Source: JAAEPI01 sp965212145 (lineage in GTDB: Bacteria > Bacteroidota > Bacteroidia > Cytophagales > Cyclobacteriaceae). From it: DNA of 64,000 nt. A program made the position numbers and the translations under genes. Below are positions 26,801 through 35,038 of this stretch, piece by piece. Within the stretch, counting starts at the first letter, position 1. Every line of letters starts with the position of its first letter. The stretch spans positions 248,001-312,000 of the forward strand of contig CBDBUY010000005.1 in the NCBI GenBank assembly GCA_965212145.1, written 5' to 3'. The notes under the pieces are model-generated. The model made no database searches, was not told the DNA's origin, and saw nothing but the letters and a program-made list of their open reading frames with translations.

Positions 26801-27169
26801 TAAAGTCGTCGGGATTGCCGTCGCAGGAGCGGGCAGATTAGACCAACTAGCTAATTCTGAATCATCGTCAAAAGCCATGGTGAAAAGCTGACTAGAAGTG
26901 GCCGATAGGCCATTTCCATTTATCACTGTGATCGGCCCATAGGTTGACGTTGCTGGGACTCTCACTTGAAGCAGGTCAGGGGATGTTGATTCAATATTAG
27001 TAACCCGTCCGTTTCCAAAATAAATTGCCGGAGTGGAGAAATTACTTCCTGAAATTGTGACTATCTCGTTAGGGGTCCCAGTTATTTTATCCAAACCATT
27101 GATAAATGGTTGCTGCCCAAATGCAAGCCCTGTGAACAAAAGGGCGATGATATAAATGTATTTCTTCAT
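23867..27169 (-). CDS. T9SS type-B-sorted FG-GAP/Ig surface protein
   Basis: A 1100-aa secreted protein. The ATG at 27169 is preferred over an upstream start at 27196 because it gives a clean signal peptide (MKKYIYIIALLFTGLAFGQ) and a 5-bp gap from the preceding gene instead of an overlap. Domains in order: an IPT/TIG-like domain (about 25-95, ITGTPNEIVTISGSNF), FG-GAP/VCBS repeats (about 120-490, such as DFDGDGKKDLAVG and DLNGDGWVDIVFS) that form a beta-propeller with calcium loops, several Ig/PKD-like domains, and a C-terminal gliding-motility-associated sorting domain (last 95 residues, SFSPNDDGTNDCWKI through VPEGIYYYVMKC). That tail type is known to direct export through T9SS with a SprF-like partner, and such a protein is encoded immediately upstream. 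The cargo function is probably adhesion or glycan binding (inference). Confidence 0.93.
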   Translation of the reverse strand: MKKYIYIIALLFTGLAFGQQPFINGLDKITGTPNEIVTISGSNFSTPAIYFGNGRVTNIESTSPDLLQVRVPATSTYGPITVINGNGLSATSSQLFTMAFDDDSELASWSNLPAPATAIPTTLAFTYDLCLCDFDGDNLLDAIVTNSEAGSFSVLSNTTTTPSSPSFSLSNRTEDDSNTSHNVECSDLNGDNLPDLVFTSSGSGEPFVHVYENTSTAGNITFVKRHRLSLPMLGANQRIPKRVRIADFDGDGKKDLAVGSFSEDDDQLFIYLNTSSGNVSFNTSQSAITLIGISRTSSLYPGDFDNDGRIDLVVHPVGETDPISVLRNVSSGGAVSFEHGGIIGNAADRRNIIVADFNNDGFDDVASTTSSGVDILENDGTLTNGEFDFTVRAALTTAGTSWGLDAGDLNGDGWVDIVFSSLAGSLVYHENSTSTIGSAISFATGVLESGTGNVRNNRIGDLNDDGRPDIAFVDNSATGGQIGNFRYLINDLQMTPVIEPVSGIYCTGQEFLLRATEGHNLTYTWSVSGETTPPETTNTLDIQGYTGAKSITVIAQMADGSNSNASSAASITHDATSVTAPTIQGGATTLDVCVQENITLSTTDGVAGSNYYWYGPNGLLTTCTTNTCQISSSAEAVHSGSYYLKIDSGNGTCQSPESNSVLVTVAGPPVVNIGEQNCDDGTITLGAPDYTGSFTYQWKRDGTNNVGSPGDVTVQVSTPGDYTLEISDGSCTRISNSINIPTGPSSSFDGPSFGAINEVCVDVQTTFTSTSTDNSGQSLTLGYIWTVSGAGASTTSGTGSTIDVTFGSAGTATVTLETVYEDGVGCAIAEKTITVSDVPAYTADVVAPNDDTGTTTVYEKCPSESLTFSFDDPGILSVTWDDPDVTTGSLTVTEPGTYTATYVTDTGCSNTDVVVVDNLAGLGLSADDPAIVDGEVRLAEGQLSVTLSVDATVVSPVWNISAGQATVVDNGASFEVTPTTPTVTIEVTGTTVDGCDETETVTVIGGTFLARKSFSPNDDGTNDCWKIINSSTLSGCTVYILDTRGKNILVQELPGEIPEDADCIWDGTSAGTQVPEGIYYYVMKCSDGSNNQSGSILLAR

Positions 27170-27174
27170 TTCTA

Positions 27175-28995
27175 TTAATTGACCTTTAAGACCCAAGCAC
27201 CCTTAATTGATTGACGTATTCTGTCTCTCGCCTGCTTGGCAGCACTCAGGCTACCATGGTCTTCGAGAATTACGTACCAATTATCTCTACCATTTATTCT
27301 TCCGACTTTATTCCCTTTTTTGTACCCTCTATGGAACATTCTCTGTGAGAAATCCTCAGCCTGTTGAAGGGTTTTGAAAGATCCAGCAACAATGTAGATA
27401 CCAGGAGGGAACTCTACCGGGCTTCCACCTCTAGTCACTTCGTGATGCTCATTTGTACCCTCTAGCTCCTGATCTGATGGCTGGGTAACCACCGGAACCA
27501 CCGGAGTTTCAATAGGTGTCTGAACAGGCGTTTCGACCGGATCATCTAAAGGTTCTTCCACAGGATCACTTGTAGGAGTTTCGTCAATCGAACCGCCATC
27601 CAGTAAGGCGGCTGCTTCTGATTCGTCCATCACCGGTTCCCAAACGATTTTAGATTCCAGAGCTCCATCCGCTCCAAGTCTGACCCATTTAACACCTATC
27701 TCTTTAGTTCCATCTGCACTGGTTCTTTCCTCGAGTTTTTGCACTCCAGGTGCCATAGCCCAGGCAGACCCACCATTTCTCGCAGGGGGGAATCCAACAA
27801 TAAATTCCTTTGTACCGTCGGAGAAGGCCCGCTCCATCATCTGTCCCGATTGGATTTCTCCAGCTGCATTAGTTCTTGTGACGAAATCATTGTCCAAATC
27901 CCAGCTTCCAATCTCTTCATCCGGTGTAGATGGTGTGTCGTCAATGACAACTGGTGTCGGATTATTTTGAAGGGCAAGCAAAGAATCTCTTCGTCTTTTA
28001 GCCGCAGCTTTTGCTAGATGCTCATCACTATGAGTCAAAAACCATGACTTATGGTGATCGACGTGAGATTTTTTATGGCCACCTTTTTCTTTATGGTGCG
28101 ATCCCATATGCATTCCTATATGGATTTCAAAGGTTGATCCAGTTTGACTGCTGATATCAGGGTTTCCAAGTTCAAACGCAGCTCCTACCGCAAATTTCTT
28201 CTTTAGCTTGAAGCCCAGCAATCCTACCATTCCGGCATCTTGTCGGTAGGTCGCCCCAACCCAGGCAATGTGTTTTACATGGACAACCGTCGCAATCTCG
28301 AATTGATCTGGAAGAACTGCGCTATACCTATACAATATATGAGGTTCGATGGCGAATTCATGGTTTATGTGTCCACGATAGTTCATCTTGAATAGCATAC
28401 GATCGGTCGGTTTCACTTCAAATTTGGAAAAACCACCGTCTTCGGGGATTAGCTCAGAAACGAAGAGATTGGGTAGTGAAAAGCCAATATTGAAATGATC
28501 AAAATGATAGGTGGCTCCAAAGTCACCTATTAGATAATTAGATCCACTTCCAGCAAAAGCATTGTCTCCAATAGCATCTTCAGGCAGCACTATTTGATGT
28601 GAGCCCATTCCAAGGGACATTCCCAGCCTTAAGAAGTGTTTGCGGTCGATGTTGACTAAATAGCTACCAGAAACCTTTCCAGCACTTGTTGTTAATGGTC
28701 CTTGAGTGTCCTGAAAGGCAGCAACTCCAAAACCAATTCCGCCCTTCATAGGTACGTGATAGGTGGCATGTGATAGCTTTGGTCCATCTGGGATATTTGA
28801 CCATTGCTGTTTATACATTGCAAAGACCACCCCATGCCCATCTACCCCGGCATAAGCAGGGTTATATATGTATGGGTTCATGAAGAACTGATTATAGACA
28901 TGCCCTTGCTGCGCAGAAGCTGAAAATTGTAGCAGGACAATTCCGATGACCATAAAAGTCAGTCGGTGGGGAAGCAATCTCGAAAATTTATTCAT
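27175..28995 (-). CDS. PorP/SprF-family T9SS barrel fused to a SPOR domain
   Basis: A 606-aa outer-membrane protein. I choose the ATG at 28995 over a TTG five codons earlier because it precedes a good signal peptide (MNKFSRLLPHRLTFMVIGIV, ending SASA-QQ). Residues about 30-290 match the PorP/SprF family, with its hallmark QFFMNPYIYNPAYAG near the mature N-terminus. Then come a His/Lys-rich linker (GSHHKEKGGHKKSHVDHHK), a proline/glutamate-rich spacer of about 200 residues, and a C-terminal SPOR-type domain (about 528-606, IYIVAGSFKTLQQAEDFSQR). SprF proteins help secrete and attach type-B-tailed adhesins. SPOR domains bind peptidoglycan strands lacking stem peptides, so this protein may tether the export dock to the cell wall. 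The fusion is longer than ordinary SprF (about 300-350 aa). It is the first gene of a minus-strand pair. Confidence 0.92.
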   Translation of the reverse strand: MNKFSRLLPHRLTFMVIGIVLLQFSASAQQGHVYNQFFMNPYIYNPAYAGVDGHGVVFAMYKQQWSNIPDGPKLSHATYHVPMKGGIGFGVAAFQDTQGPLTTSAGKVSGSYLVNIDRKHFLRLGMSLGMGSHQIVLPEDAIGDNAFAGSGSNYLIGDFGATYHFDHFNIGFSLPNLFVSELIPEDGGFSKFEVKPTDRMLFKMNYRGHINHEFAIEPHILYRYSAVLPDQFEIATVVHVKHIAWVGATYRQDAGMVGLLGFKLKKKFAVGAAFELGNPDISSQTGSTFEIHIGMHMGSHHKEKGGHKKSHVDHHKSWFLTHSDEHLAKAAAKRRRDSLLALQNNPTPVVIDDTPSTPDEEIGSWDLDNDFVTRTNAAGEIQSGQMMERAFSDGTKEFIVGFPPARNGGSAWAMAPGVQKLEERTSADGTKEIGVKWVRLGADGALESKIVWEPVMDESEAAALLDGGSIDETPTSDPVEEPLDDPVETPVQTPIETPVVPVVTQPSDQELEGTNEHHEVTRGGSPVEFPPGIYIVAGSFKTLQQAEDFSQRMFHRGYKKGNKVGRINGRDNWYVILEDHGSLSAAKQARDRIRQSIKGAWVLKVN

Positions 28996-29023
28996 ACAGC
29001 CGTCAAACAAACTAAACTGTTAC

Positions 29024-29031
29024 CAAAAATA
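29024..29031 (-). promoter_or_regulatory. Candidate -7 promoter box for the PorP/SprF gene
   Basis: On the minus strand the bases read TATTTTTG, a full match to the Bacteroidota -7 consensus TAnnTTTG, 29-36 bp before the chosen ATG. The expected -33 TTG element is only loosely matched (TTCGG), so confidence is modest. It sits in the 172-bp divergent gap that also serves the plus-strand barrel gene. Confidence 0.35.
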
Positions 29032-29167
29032 CGTTTTTGTACCATATAATCCGAATATAATCTGAGAGACAGTAAAATTATCCTGAAACTGGATTTTTTA
29101 AGGAAAATAATCCAATCGAATCCATGCGAGCTAGAGTTGGTTGGATAAATTCGTATAATTACAGAAA

Positions 29168-30034
29168 ATGAATTTTATGCGATTAGCTCTTATAATGGGG
29201 TGTATGACCTTAATCACACTATACTCCACGGCGCAATATTGGATAGGGCCTAAGTTTGGATATCATTATACAATCCACGATTATCAAGATGATAATTATT
29301 TAGATGACTATAGGTCTTTAAATAATCACAATTTCGAAGCAGGAGTTGTGGTCACCTATACCGCATCAGAAAGGTATGCGGTGCATGGCGAACTCTATTA
29401 CGAGCAGATTGGAAATCGGATAAAGAATAGATCCAATTTCGAAGTTGACAGTGAGACTCGTAATAATTACTTGTCTTTTCCAATTCTATTGAGAGTGAGT
29501 ATGGGTAAATCCCCGGTTCACTGGTATGTAAATGGAGGACCAAAAGTTAGCTTTTGGATGAGTGGAAGGGGAAATCTAGCATATGCTGATGATGAAGGAG
29601 GGCCTGATGGGTTTACGAGACATGAATATAAAGTCGTGTGGCGTAGATCGAAAGCAGGAGAGGGTGGTGATCCACCGTATCATGTATATGAGGCCAATAG
29701 ACTTCAATATGCTCTTACTGCGGGTGGTGGTTTCTATTTGGATCTAGCCAATGGCGCCAGGGTAATGGTTGATTTCCGATACAATTGGGGGCACTCCAAC
29801 ATGGGATTCAATAGAGACTATAATGAACCCGAGGGTACGCTCACTATAAATCCTCCGAATATTCCGCTTTCTGGTTATCAGGAAAATTACGAGTACACAC
29901 ACAATACGGTGAGTGTCTCCATTGCTTATATGTTTGAGTATAATACTCAGCTTAAACGAAAAGGAGGAAGCACAAGCGGTGAATCAAAGAAGACTAAGAA
30001 ATCTGCTAAATCGAAGAAGAAATCTTCTCAGTAA
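29168..30034 (+). CDS. Outer-membrane beta-barrel protein with basic tail
   Basis: A 288-aa protein with a signal peptide (MNFMRLALIMGCMTLITLYS, then TAQ). The mature part begins YWIGPKFGYHYTIHDY and alternates hydrophobic and polar residues in beta-strand fashion (GVVVTYTASERYAVHGELYY, YALTAGGGFYLDLANGARVM, TVSVSIAYMFEY), typical of the OMP_b-brl_2 / porin-like family common in Bacteroidota. The last 28 residues are a Lys/Ser-rich tail after the final strand, unusual for a barrel and possibly periplasmic. It is divergent from the PorP/SprF gene. No specific function can be assigned; a role with the neighbouring secretion module is only a contextual guess. Confidence 0.85.
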   Translation: MNFMRLALIMGCMTLITLYSTAQYWIGPKFGYHYTIHDYQDDNYLDDYRSLNNHNFEAGVVVTYTASERYAVHGELYYEQIGNRIKNRSNFEVDSETRNNYLSFPILLRVSMGKSPVHWYVNGGPKVSFWMSGRGNLAYADDEGGPDGFTRHEYKVVWRRSKAGEGGDPPYHVYEANRLQYALTAGGGFYLDLANGARVMVDFRYNWGHSNMGFNRDYNEPEGTLTINPPNIPLSGYQENYEYTHNTVSVSIAYMFEYNTQLKRKGGSTSGESKKTKKSAKSKKKSSQ

Positions 30035-30101
30035 AAAATTCAACTTGTAGGGTCGTGAAATGAGCCAGAGTGAATCAGAACCTTAAAAAAATCTAATTTC
30101 A

Positions 30102-30134
30102 TTTGAGATTGCTCTGAAAATTGAAATATATTTA
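30102..30134 (+). promoter_or_regulatory. Candidate Bacteroidota promoter ahead of the transporter-TIR-STAND row
   Basis: TTTG at 30102-30105 and TATATTTA at 30127-30134 are separated by 21 bases, close to the -33 TTTG / -7 TAnnTTTG arrangement (the -7 box has one mismatch, at its last base). It lies 35 bp before the GTG start at 30170 and would drive the five co-directional genes downstream. I saw no terminator between the barrel gene and this point. Confidence 0.4.
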
Positions 30135-30169
30135 GAAGTTAGAATCCTTAACCTCCAAAACCAACCGAT

Positions 30170-33100
30170 GTGATACAATCTTTACTACGCTTTCTTGGTG
30201 GAGAATCCGGTGAAGAAAAACAGATGCTACTGCTGCTTGGCAAAGGCTTCTTCATGGGAATCATGTTGGCCACTTATAAGGTAGGAGCTGAGTCATTGTT
30301 TATCTCAGTAATAGGAGAAGCTCGGCTATCTGAGGCGTTCTTTTGGACCGGGGGAGCAGGGATTGTATTCACAGCAATCTTCGTATCTGCTCAAAAGAGG
30401 ATAAACTATTCCACGTTGGTCACCACAATGACCTTTTTGACTTTGCTTATTATCGTGGCATTAAGGGTGGTCTTTCATGTAAATGATTATAATGAAACGA
30501 CGGAGCTTTACCAGCAGTTGGTGTTTGTTTTGTTTATAATGGTTGGCCCTTTGGTTGCAGTTACCTTGTTGGGGTTCTGGGGAATCTTTGGTCGTGTATT
30601 CAATCTGAAGCAACAAAAAAGAATTATCGGGGGTATTGATACCGGACAACTGTTTGCAACAATGATTGCCTTCTTTTCTATTCCTTTATTGACGAGGTTT
30701 ATTATTGATGAGACCTATGACCTATTAGTTATATCAGCTATAGCGGCTTTAGGTGTGTTTATTTTTACAATTCTTCTGACTGTAAATTATAATTTGGACA
30801 GAGCTGTCAAGAAGGCTAAAGCCACAGCTAAATCGAAAAATCAAAAAGAAAAGCGGATTACTTACCTGGATCTTTTTACCAATAAGTACTTAAGGCTTCT
30901 ATCCATTTTTTTAGTGTTCTCAATGGGTGCCAGCGTATTCGCCAACTATACGTTCATCGCCTCCACTGAAGTTTGGTTTAAGATGGATCCTGATACTTTC
31001 AACGCACTCTCAGAAACCGATCAAGCCCTTCAGGAACAACGACTAAGCGATTTCTTATCTTTCTTTAATGCGGCGATTATCATACTATCTTTTGTGATCC
31101 AGAGTTTCATAAATGATTTTATAATAGGAAAGTTTGGGTTGAAAATCGCGTTGATGACTATGCCGTTCATCTTAGTGATTTTCACTTTGGGAGCGATTGT
31201 CTCAGGTCACATATTCACGTATGAAATAAGGACCGACGAATACATTTTGTTTTTCCTCTTTACGGCATCCGCTAAGCTTTTTACAGACTCCTTAAAAGAT
31301 GCTCTGGAGAACCCGGCATTTAAGTTGTTTTTTCTTCCAATAGAGATTCAAAAAAGGTTCGATATTCAGACTAGAATTGAGGGAGTTGTGAATGAATTTG
31401 CCAAGCTGACTGCCGGTGCTATGCAGCTTGCACTTGGGCTATTGGCATTCTTTGAATTAATCCATTACTCCTACTTTATTCTGGCGATGGCAGGGATGGT
31501 CGTTTGGCTCGCTGCGAGGCTCTTTGTTCAGTATAAATCTACACTTAAAGAGACCCTGCAAAAGCAACGAATGGAGCTTAAAGATGCTGGTAAAAAGAAT
31601 GAAGGATCCATTATCAATATCATTAAGCAGGATTGTAAATCCAGAGATGCCGACACTGCATTGCATGCCTTAAAAATCCTTGAAAAGTTAGAGCCAATTG
31701 AATTCGAGTATTCTTTGTTGGATATGCTTAATCATCGAAGCGGCAGAATTCGGGAACATGCTTACAAGAAACTGGAGGAGTACTTGTGCTTTGATGCCGT
31801 TGAGATAGTTGCTCGTGAAGCAGAAACTGAGGGTGATGAGGATGCGCTTCAGGCTGCAAAGTCTTGTATGAATTCACTTCAAGATGCTAAGAAATTCAAG
31901 CTCTCAGATGTTGAATTACGAAAGCTAGTGAGGTCTACAGAAGCACGAGATAGAGTTCGTGGTGCACGGATGTTAATTAAGGCTTCCGAAGACAAGCATA
32001 TTGCTTTTTTGGTAGAGCTGCTTCGAGATATCAATCCGATGGTTCGTACTGCGGCAATGATAACGGCCGGCAAGGTGCGACGACCGGAGCTTTGGACCAT
32101 TTTGGTGGAAAACTTGCATTTGGCTACCTACAGTAACGTGGCAATGTCCGCTTTAACCTCTGCGGGTGATGCCACCTTCCATTCTATTGATTCGTCGTTT
32201 TATAAAACTGGACAGTACCTGCCAACAATGCAGAGAATTGTACAATTGATGGGAAGAATTGGTGGTAGGCAGGCCCAAGAGCTTCTTTGGAAGAAAATTG
32301 ATTTCCCAGACAAAAAGATCGTTTCTGAACTATTGCTTTCACTGAGTTACCTGGGTTTTAGAGCAAAAGAATTCCAAGCTGCCAGAATTAAACTCATGGT
32401 CGAAGCAGAAATAGGGGATGTAGCTTGGAATATTAAAGTTCTAGAAGAAGTTCCTAGACACACGAAGCTTGACTCACTTATTAGAAGTGCTTTTGTCGAA
32501 GAAGACAAGACTAATTTCGACAACATCTTCATGCTTCTTTCTATGATGTATGATTCTCAAAACGTGCTTCTTGTTAGAGAGAATATAGAATTGTCTACGA
32601 CAGAGAGCATATCATTTGCGGTTGAGATGATGGATGTTTTTGTGGGTGAAGATCTGAAACCGAAGTTGTTCCCCATCATGGACGAACTCAAGACTGAGGA
32701 CAGGTTAACTAAGCTCCAGAATTTCTATCCTCCGGAGGATTTTGAATCTTACGAAGATCTACTGCTGCAAATTGTTAATCGTGATTATAACAGGGTAAAT
32801 AGGTATACAAAGGCATTAGCTCTGTACAGACTAAGTGAAGTGAGTAAAACGGTTCCGATGGATTTGATAGCTAATCTTTTCAATCCGGATCCGGTTATTC
32901 TACAGACGGCTGCATATGCCATTTATTGTATAGACAAAAATGCGTATCAGGAAAATTCAAAAAGGTTAAAGCCATTAACCAAAAAAGAACTTGATAAGGC
33001 CATTCTTCCACCTGTCTTTAAGAACGATGATGAGATTTATCATCAAAAGAAGTTGCTTATCGAGAGGATACTCATGTTAAAAGAAATGGACGCATTCGAA

Positions 33101-33487
33101 CGAATTCCAGGACTTGAGATTACTCACTTAGCTGAGGCAATGGATGAAATCATGGTTAGCCCCGGAACCGTCCTTATAGAGGAAGGAGATGGAGGAAATG
33201 CACCAATTTATATAGTCTTAGAAGGATCAATTGAAGTCATAGAAAACGGTGAAAAAATTGACGAGATAGGAGAGAAAGGCATCATTGGTGAAAAATTACT
33301 GCTGGAGTCAGACAAGTTTGATATGTCCTATGTTTCAAAGGACAATGCGAAGTTGCTCGTTCTGACAAAGGAAGAGCTTCTGGATTTAATGTCTTTACAC
33401 CTGGAAATAACGGAAGCAATGTTGCACGTTTTGAAGGGAGCAGCTGAGACAATTGATGAGAGTAATACAATGGAAGTATTTGTTTAA
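30170..33487 (+). CDS. NTT-like nucleotide transporter with HEAT repeats and CNB-like domain
   Basis: A 1105-aa protein beginning at GTG; the ATG two bases earlier is out of frame and meets an immediate stop. Residues about 20-470 are a polytopic membrane domain with some 12 hydrophobic segments resembling the TLC/NTT ATP:ADP translocase or MFS fold (FWTGGAGIVFTAIFVSAQKR, LVAVTLLGFWGIFGRVFNLK). Residues about 480-880 are helical HEAT-like repeats (for example LVELLRDINPMVRTAAMITA). Residues about 985-1085 resemble a cyclic-nucleotide-binding domain (ILVEEGD-like VLIEEGDGGNAPIYIVLEGS, then IIGEKLLLES). In that last domain the conserved arginine of the phosphate-binding cassette is not evident, so cAMP or cGMP binding is doubtful. 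This architecture occurs in free-living bacteria; the substrate is unknown. The next gene follows after 36 bp, suggesting co-transcription. Confidence 0.83.
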   Translation: MIQSLLRFLGGESGEEKQMLLLLGKGFFMGIMLATYKVGAESLFISVIGEARLSEAFFWTGGAGIVFTAIFVSAQKRINYSTLVTTMTFLTLLIIVALRVVFHVNDYNETTELYQQLVFVLFIMVGPLVAVTLLGFWGIFGRVFNLKQQKRIIGGIDTGQLFATMIAFFSIPLLTRFIIDETYDLLVISAIAALGVFIFTILLTVNYNLDRAVKKAKATAKSKNQKEKRITYLDLFTNKYLRLLSIFLVFSMGASVFANYTFIASTEVWFKMDPDTFNALSETDQALQEQRLSDFLSFFNAAIIILSFVIQSFINDFIIGKFGLKIALMTMPFILVIFTLGAIVSGHIFTYEIRTDEYILFFLFTASAKLFTDSLKDALENPAFKLFFLPIEIQKRFDIQTRIEGVVNEFAKLTAGAMQLALGLLAFFELIHYSYFILAMAGMVVWLAARLFVQYKSTLKETLQKQRMELKDAGKKNEGSIINIIKQDCKSRDADTALHALKILEKLEPIEFEYSLLDMLNHRSGRIREHAYKKLEEYLCFDAVEIVAREAETEGDEDALQAAKSCMNSLQDAKKFKLSDVELRKLVRSTEARDRVRGARMLIKASEDKHIAFLVELLRDINPMVRTAAMITAGKVRRPELWTILVENLHLATYSNVAMSALTSAGDATFHSIDSSFYKTGQYLPTMQRIVQLMGRIGGRQAQELLWKKIDFPDKKIVSELLLSLSYLGFRAKEFQAARIKLMVEAEIGDVAWNIKVLEEVPRHTKLDSLIRSAFVEEDKTNFDNIFMLLSMMYDSQNVLLVRENIELSTTESISFAVEMMDVFVGEDLKPKLFPIMDELKTEDRLTKLQNFYPPEDFESYEDLLLQIVNRDYNRVNRYTKALALYRLSEVSKTVPMDLIANLFNPDPVILQTAAYAIYCIDKNAYQENSKRLKPLTKKELDKAILPPVFKNDDEIYHQKKLLIERILMLKEMDAFERIPGLEITHLAEAMDEIMVSPGTVLIEEGDGGNAPIYIVLEGSIEVIENGEKIDEIGEKGIIGEKLLLESDKFDMSYVSKDNAKLLVLTKEELLDLMSLHLEITEAMLHVLKGAAETIDESNTMEVFV

Positions 33488-33523
33488 TTTTACTTGAACC
33501 CAATAGAGACCGCCTAAAAGAAT

Positions 33524-35032
33524 ATGGACGAAAATCAGCAGATATTGCTTTGCTACGCCGAGCCGGATGACATTCCGGTTGAAAGCGGGTTAAAGGGGTG
33601 GATAACCAATTTCCACAAGTTTCTGAGTACGCTGCTCTCTCAAATAAGCAGGGATGTTCCGAATATCAAACTTGTCACTGAGTCCAATTATTCATCTGTA
33701 AATTTCGAAGAGTCAAGTGCAGTCCTTGCTGTCATCACATCCAATCTTTGTAAAGACAAGGGATTCGTAAATGCTTTAAATCAATACGGAAAAAAGAAAA
33801 GAGCAAATAATGAACTGGTGCTTGGCGGGATTTCTAGTTTTTTCAAAATCCTTAAGGGACCATATGATCCAGACGGCTTTTTCCCTGAATATGCTGACCT
33901 GATTTCTTATGACTTCTATTTAGTTGACCCTCTCACCGGAGAACCTCAAGAATTCACAAGATTCTTTGGCAGTGAAGCTGAGCGTAGTTATTGGATGAAA
34001 TTGGTCGACATGGCCTACGACATCAATCAGCTTTTCATTAATCAAAAGAAAGGATTGATAGAGGAGGAGGAATTCCCAAGGGAAAAAACGGTCTATTTGG
34101 CTAGCACAGGGGTGGATATGGTCATTCAACGTGATATTATCAAAAGAGAACTTCTGAGACACGGGTATAAAGTATTACCGAACCACTCCCTGCCAAAAGA
34201 GGCCAAATCATTGGATAGGATGGTTCGTGAAGACTTGACAAAATGCCGCCTTGCCATCCACATGGTAGGTGAAGATTATGGTTATAAGCCCAAAGGCTCT
34301 GAATTATCGGTTGTTGATATACAAAATAGAATTGCTTCGGAGCACACCTATGAGATGGTCGAGTACAACAAGAAACTTGATTCAGACAAAAGGGAGCCTT
34401 TCAGTCGTCTTGTTTGGGTTTCACCTGACCTAAAAAATGTCACGGAGCGCCAAAAAATATTTATTGAAGACCTCAAAAGTGATGCGGCCTCATTGGAAGA
34501 AGCAGAGGTTCTTCAAATCACGTTGCAAGAGCTTAAAAACATTGTAAGGGAGGAGTTGGTAACCGGCGGAAGGTTTAAGGCCAGACGGGAGATACAGGGT
34601 TTTGATACCAAAAAGAAGGATGAGGATACAACCCCACTGATTTATCTAATTCATGATAAGCGGGACGGAGCAGACTCCAAAGAACTCGAGGAATATCTAA
34701 CAAAGGAAGGATATAAGGTTGTTTCGCCAACTTATGAAGGAGATTTGGTGGATTTAAGGTACATTCATCAGGAAAACCTTAGAAGATGCGATGCATCCAT
34801 TATATACTATGGATCGTCAACGGAAGATTGGATTAAAACGAAACTACAAGATTTGCTTAAAGCTCCTGGTTTTGGGAGAATTAAGCCGTTAAGAGCTAAG
34901 GCAATATATGTGAAAGGCGAAAAAGAAGATGTTGATTTAGCACAATTTGAGAAAAATAACGCGATGGTTCTAGGCAAGAATGGGACATTTAACCCCTCTG
35001 ACCTCCAGCCATTTATTACGAAATTAAAATAA
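33524..35032 (+). CDS. Protein with three TIR-like segments
   Basis: A 502-aa soluble protein with no signal peptide or membrane segment. It reads as three alpha/beta segments of TIR-like or DUF4062-like character: residues 1-175 (ILLCYAEPDD start, AVLAVITSNLC), 186-345 (KTVYLASTGVDMVIQRDIIK start, DLTKCRLAIHMVGEDYGY, then SEHTYEMVEY) and 370-500 (PLIYLIHDKRDGADSKELEE start, LRRCDASIIYYGSS). Each has an initial beta-strand and a central 'C..(A/S)I(H/I).' strand, as in TIR folds. Glu277 in SEHTYEMVEY sits roughly where NADase TIR domains carry the catalytic glutamate (inference). The nSTAND ATPase gene starts 6 bp after its stop, so the two are almost certainly co-translated and probably partners. 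Enzyme activity is not established by sequence alone. Confidence 0.75.
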   Translation: MDENQQILLCYAEPDDIPVESGLKGWITNFHKFLSTLLSQISRDVPNIKLVTESNYSSVNFEESSAVLAVITSNLCKDKGFVNALNQYGKKKRANNELVLGGISSFFKILKGPYDPDGFFPEYADLISYDFYLVDPLTGEPQEFTRFFGSEAERSYWMKLVDMAYDINQLFINQKKGLIEEEEFPREKTVYLASTGVDMVIQRDIIKRELLRHGYKVLPNHSLPKEAKSLDRMVREDLTKCRLAIHMVGEDYGYKPKGSELSVVDIQNRIASEHTYEMVEYNKKLDSDKREPFSRLVWVSPDLKNVTERQKIFIEDLKSDAASLEEAEVLQITLQELKNIVREELVTGGRFKARREIQGFDTKKKDEDTTPLIYLIHDKRDGADSKELEEYLTKEGYKVVSPTYEGDLVDLRYIHQENLRRCDASIIYYGSSTEDWIKTKLQDLLKAPGFGRIKPLRAKAIYVKGEKEDVDLAQFEKNNAMVLGKNGTFNPSDLQPFITKLK

Positions 35033-35038
35033 GGAATC

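Noticed and set aside
27170..27196. Longer start for the type-B-sorted protein.
   Set aside because: It would add nine residues before a canonical signal peptide and overlap the upstream stop codon.
28996..29010. TTG start for the PorP/SprF protein, five codons upstream.
   Set aside because: The ATG at 28995 directly begins a standard signal peptide; the extra residues add nothing.
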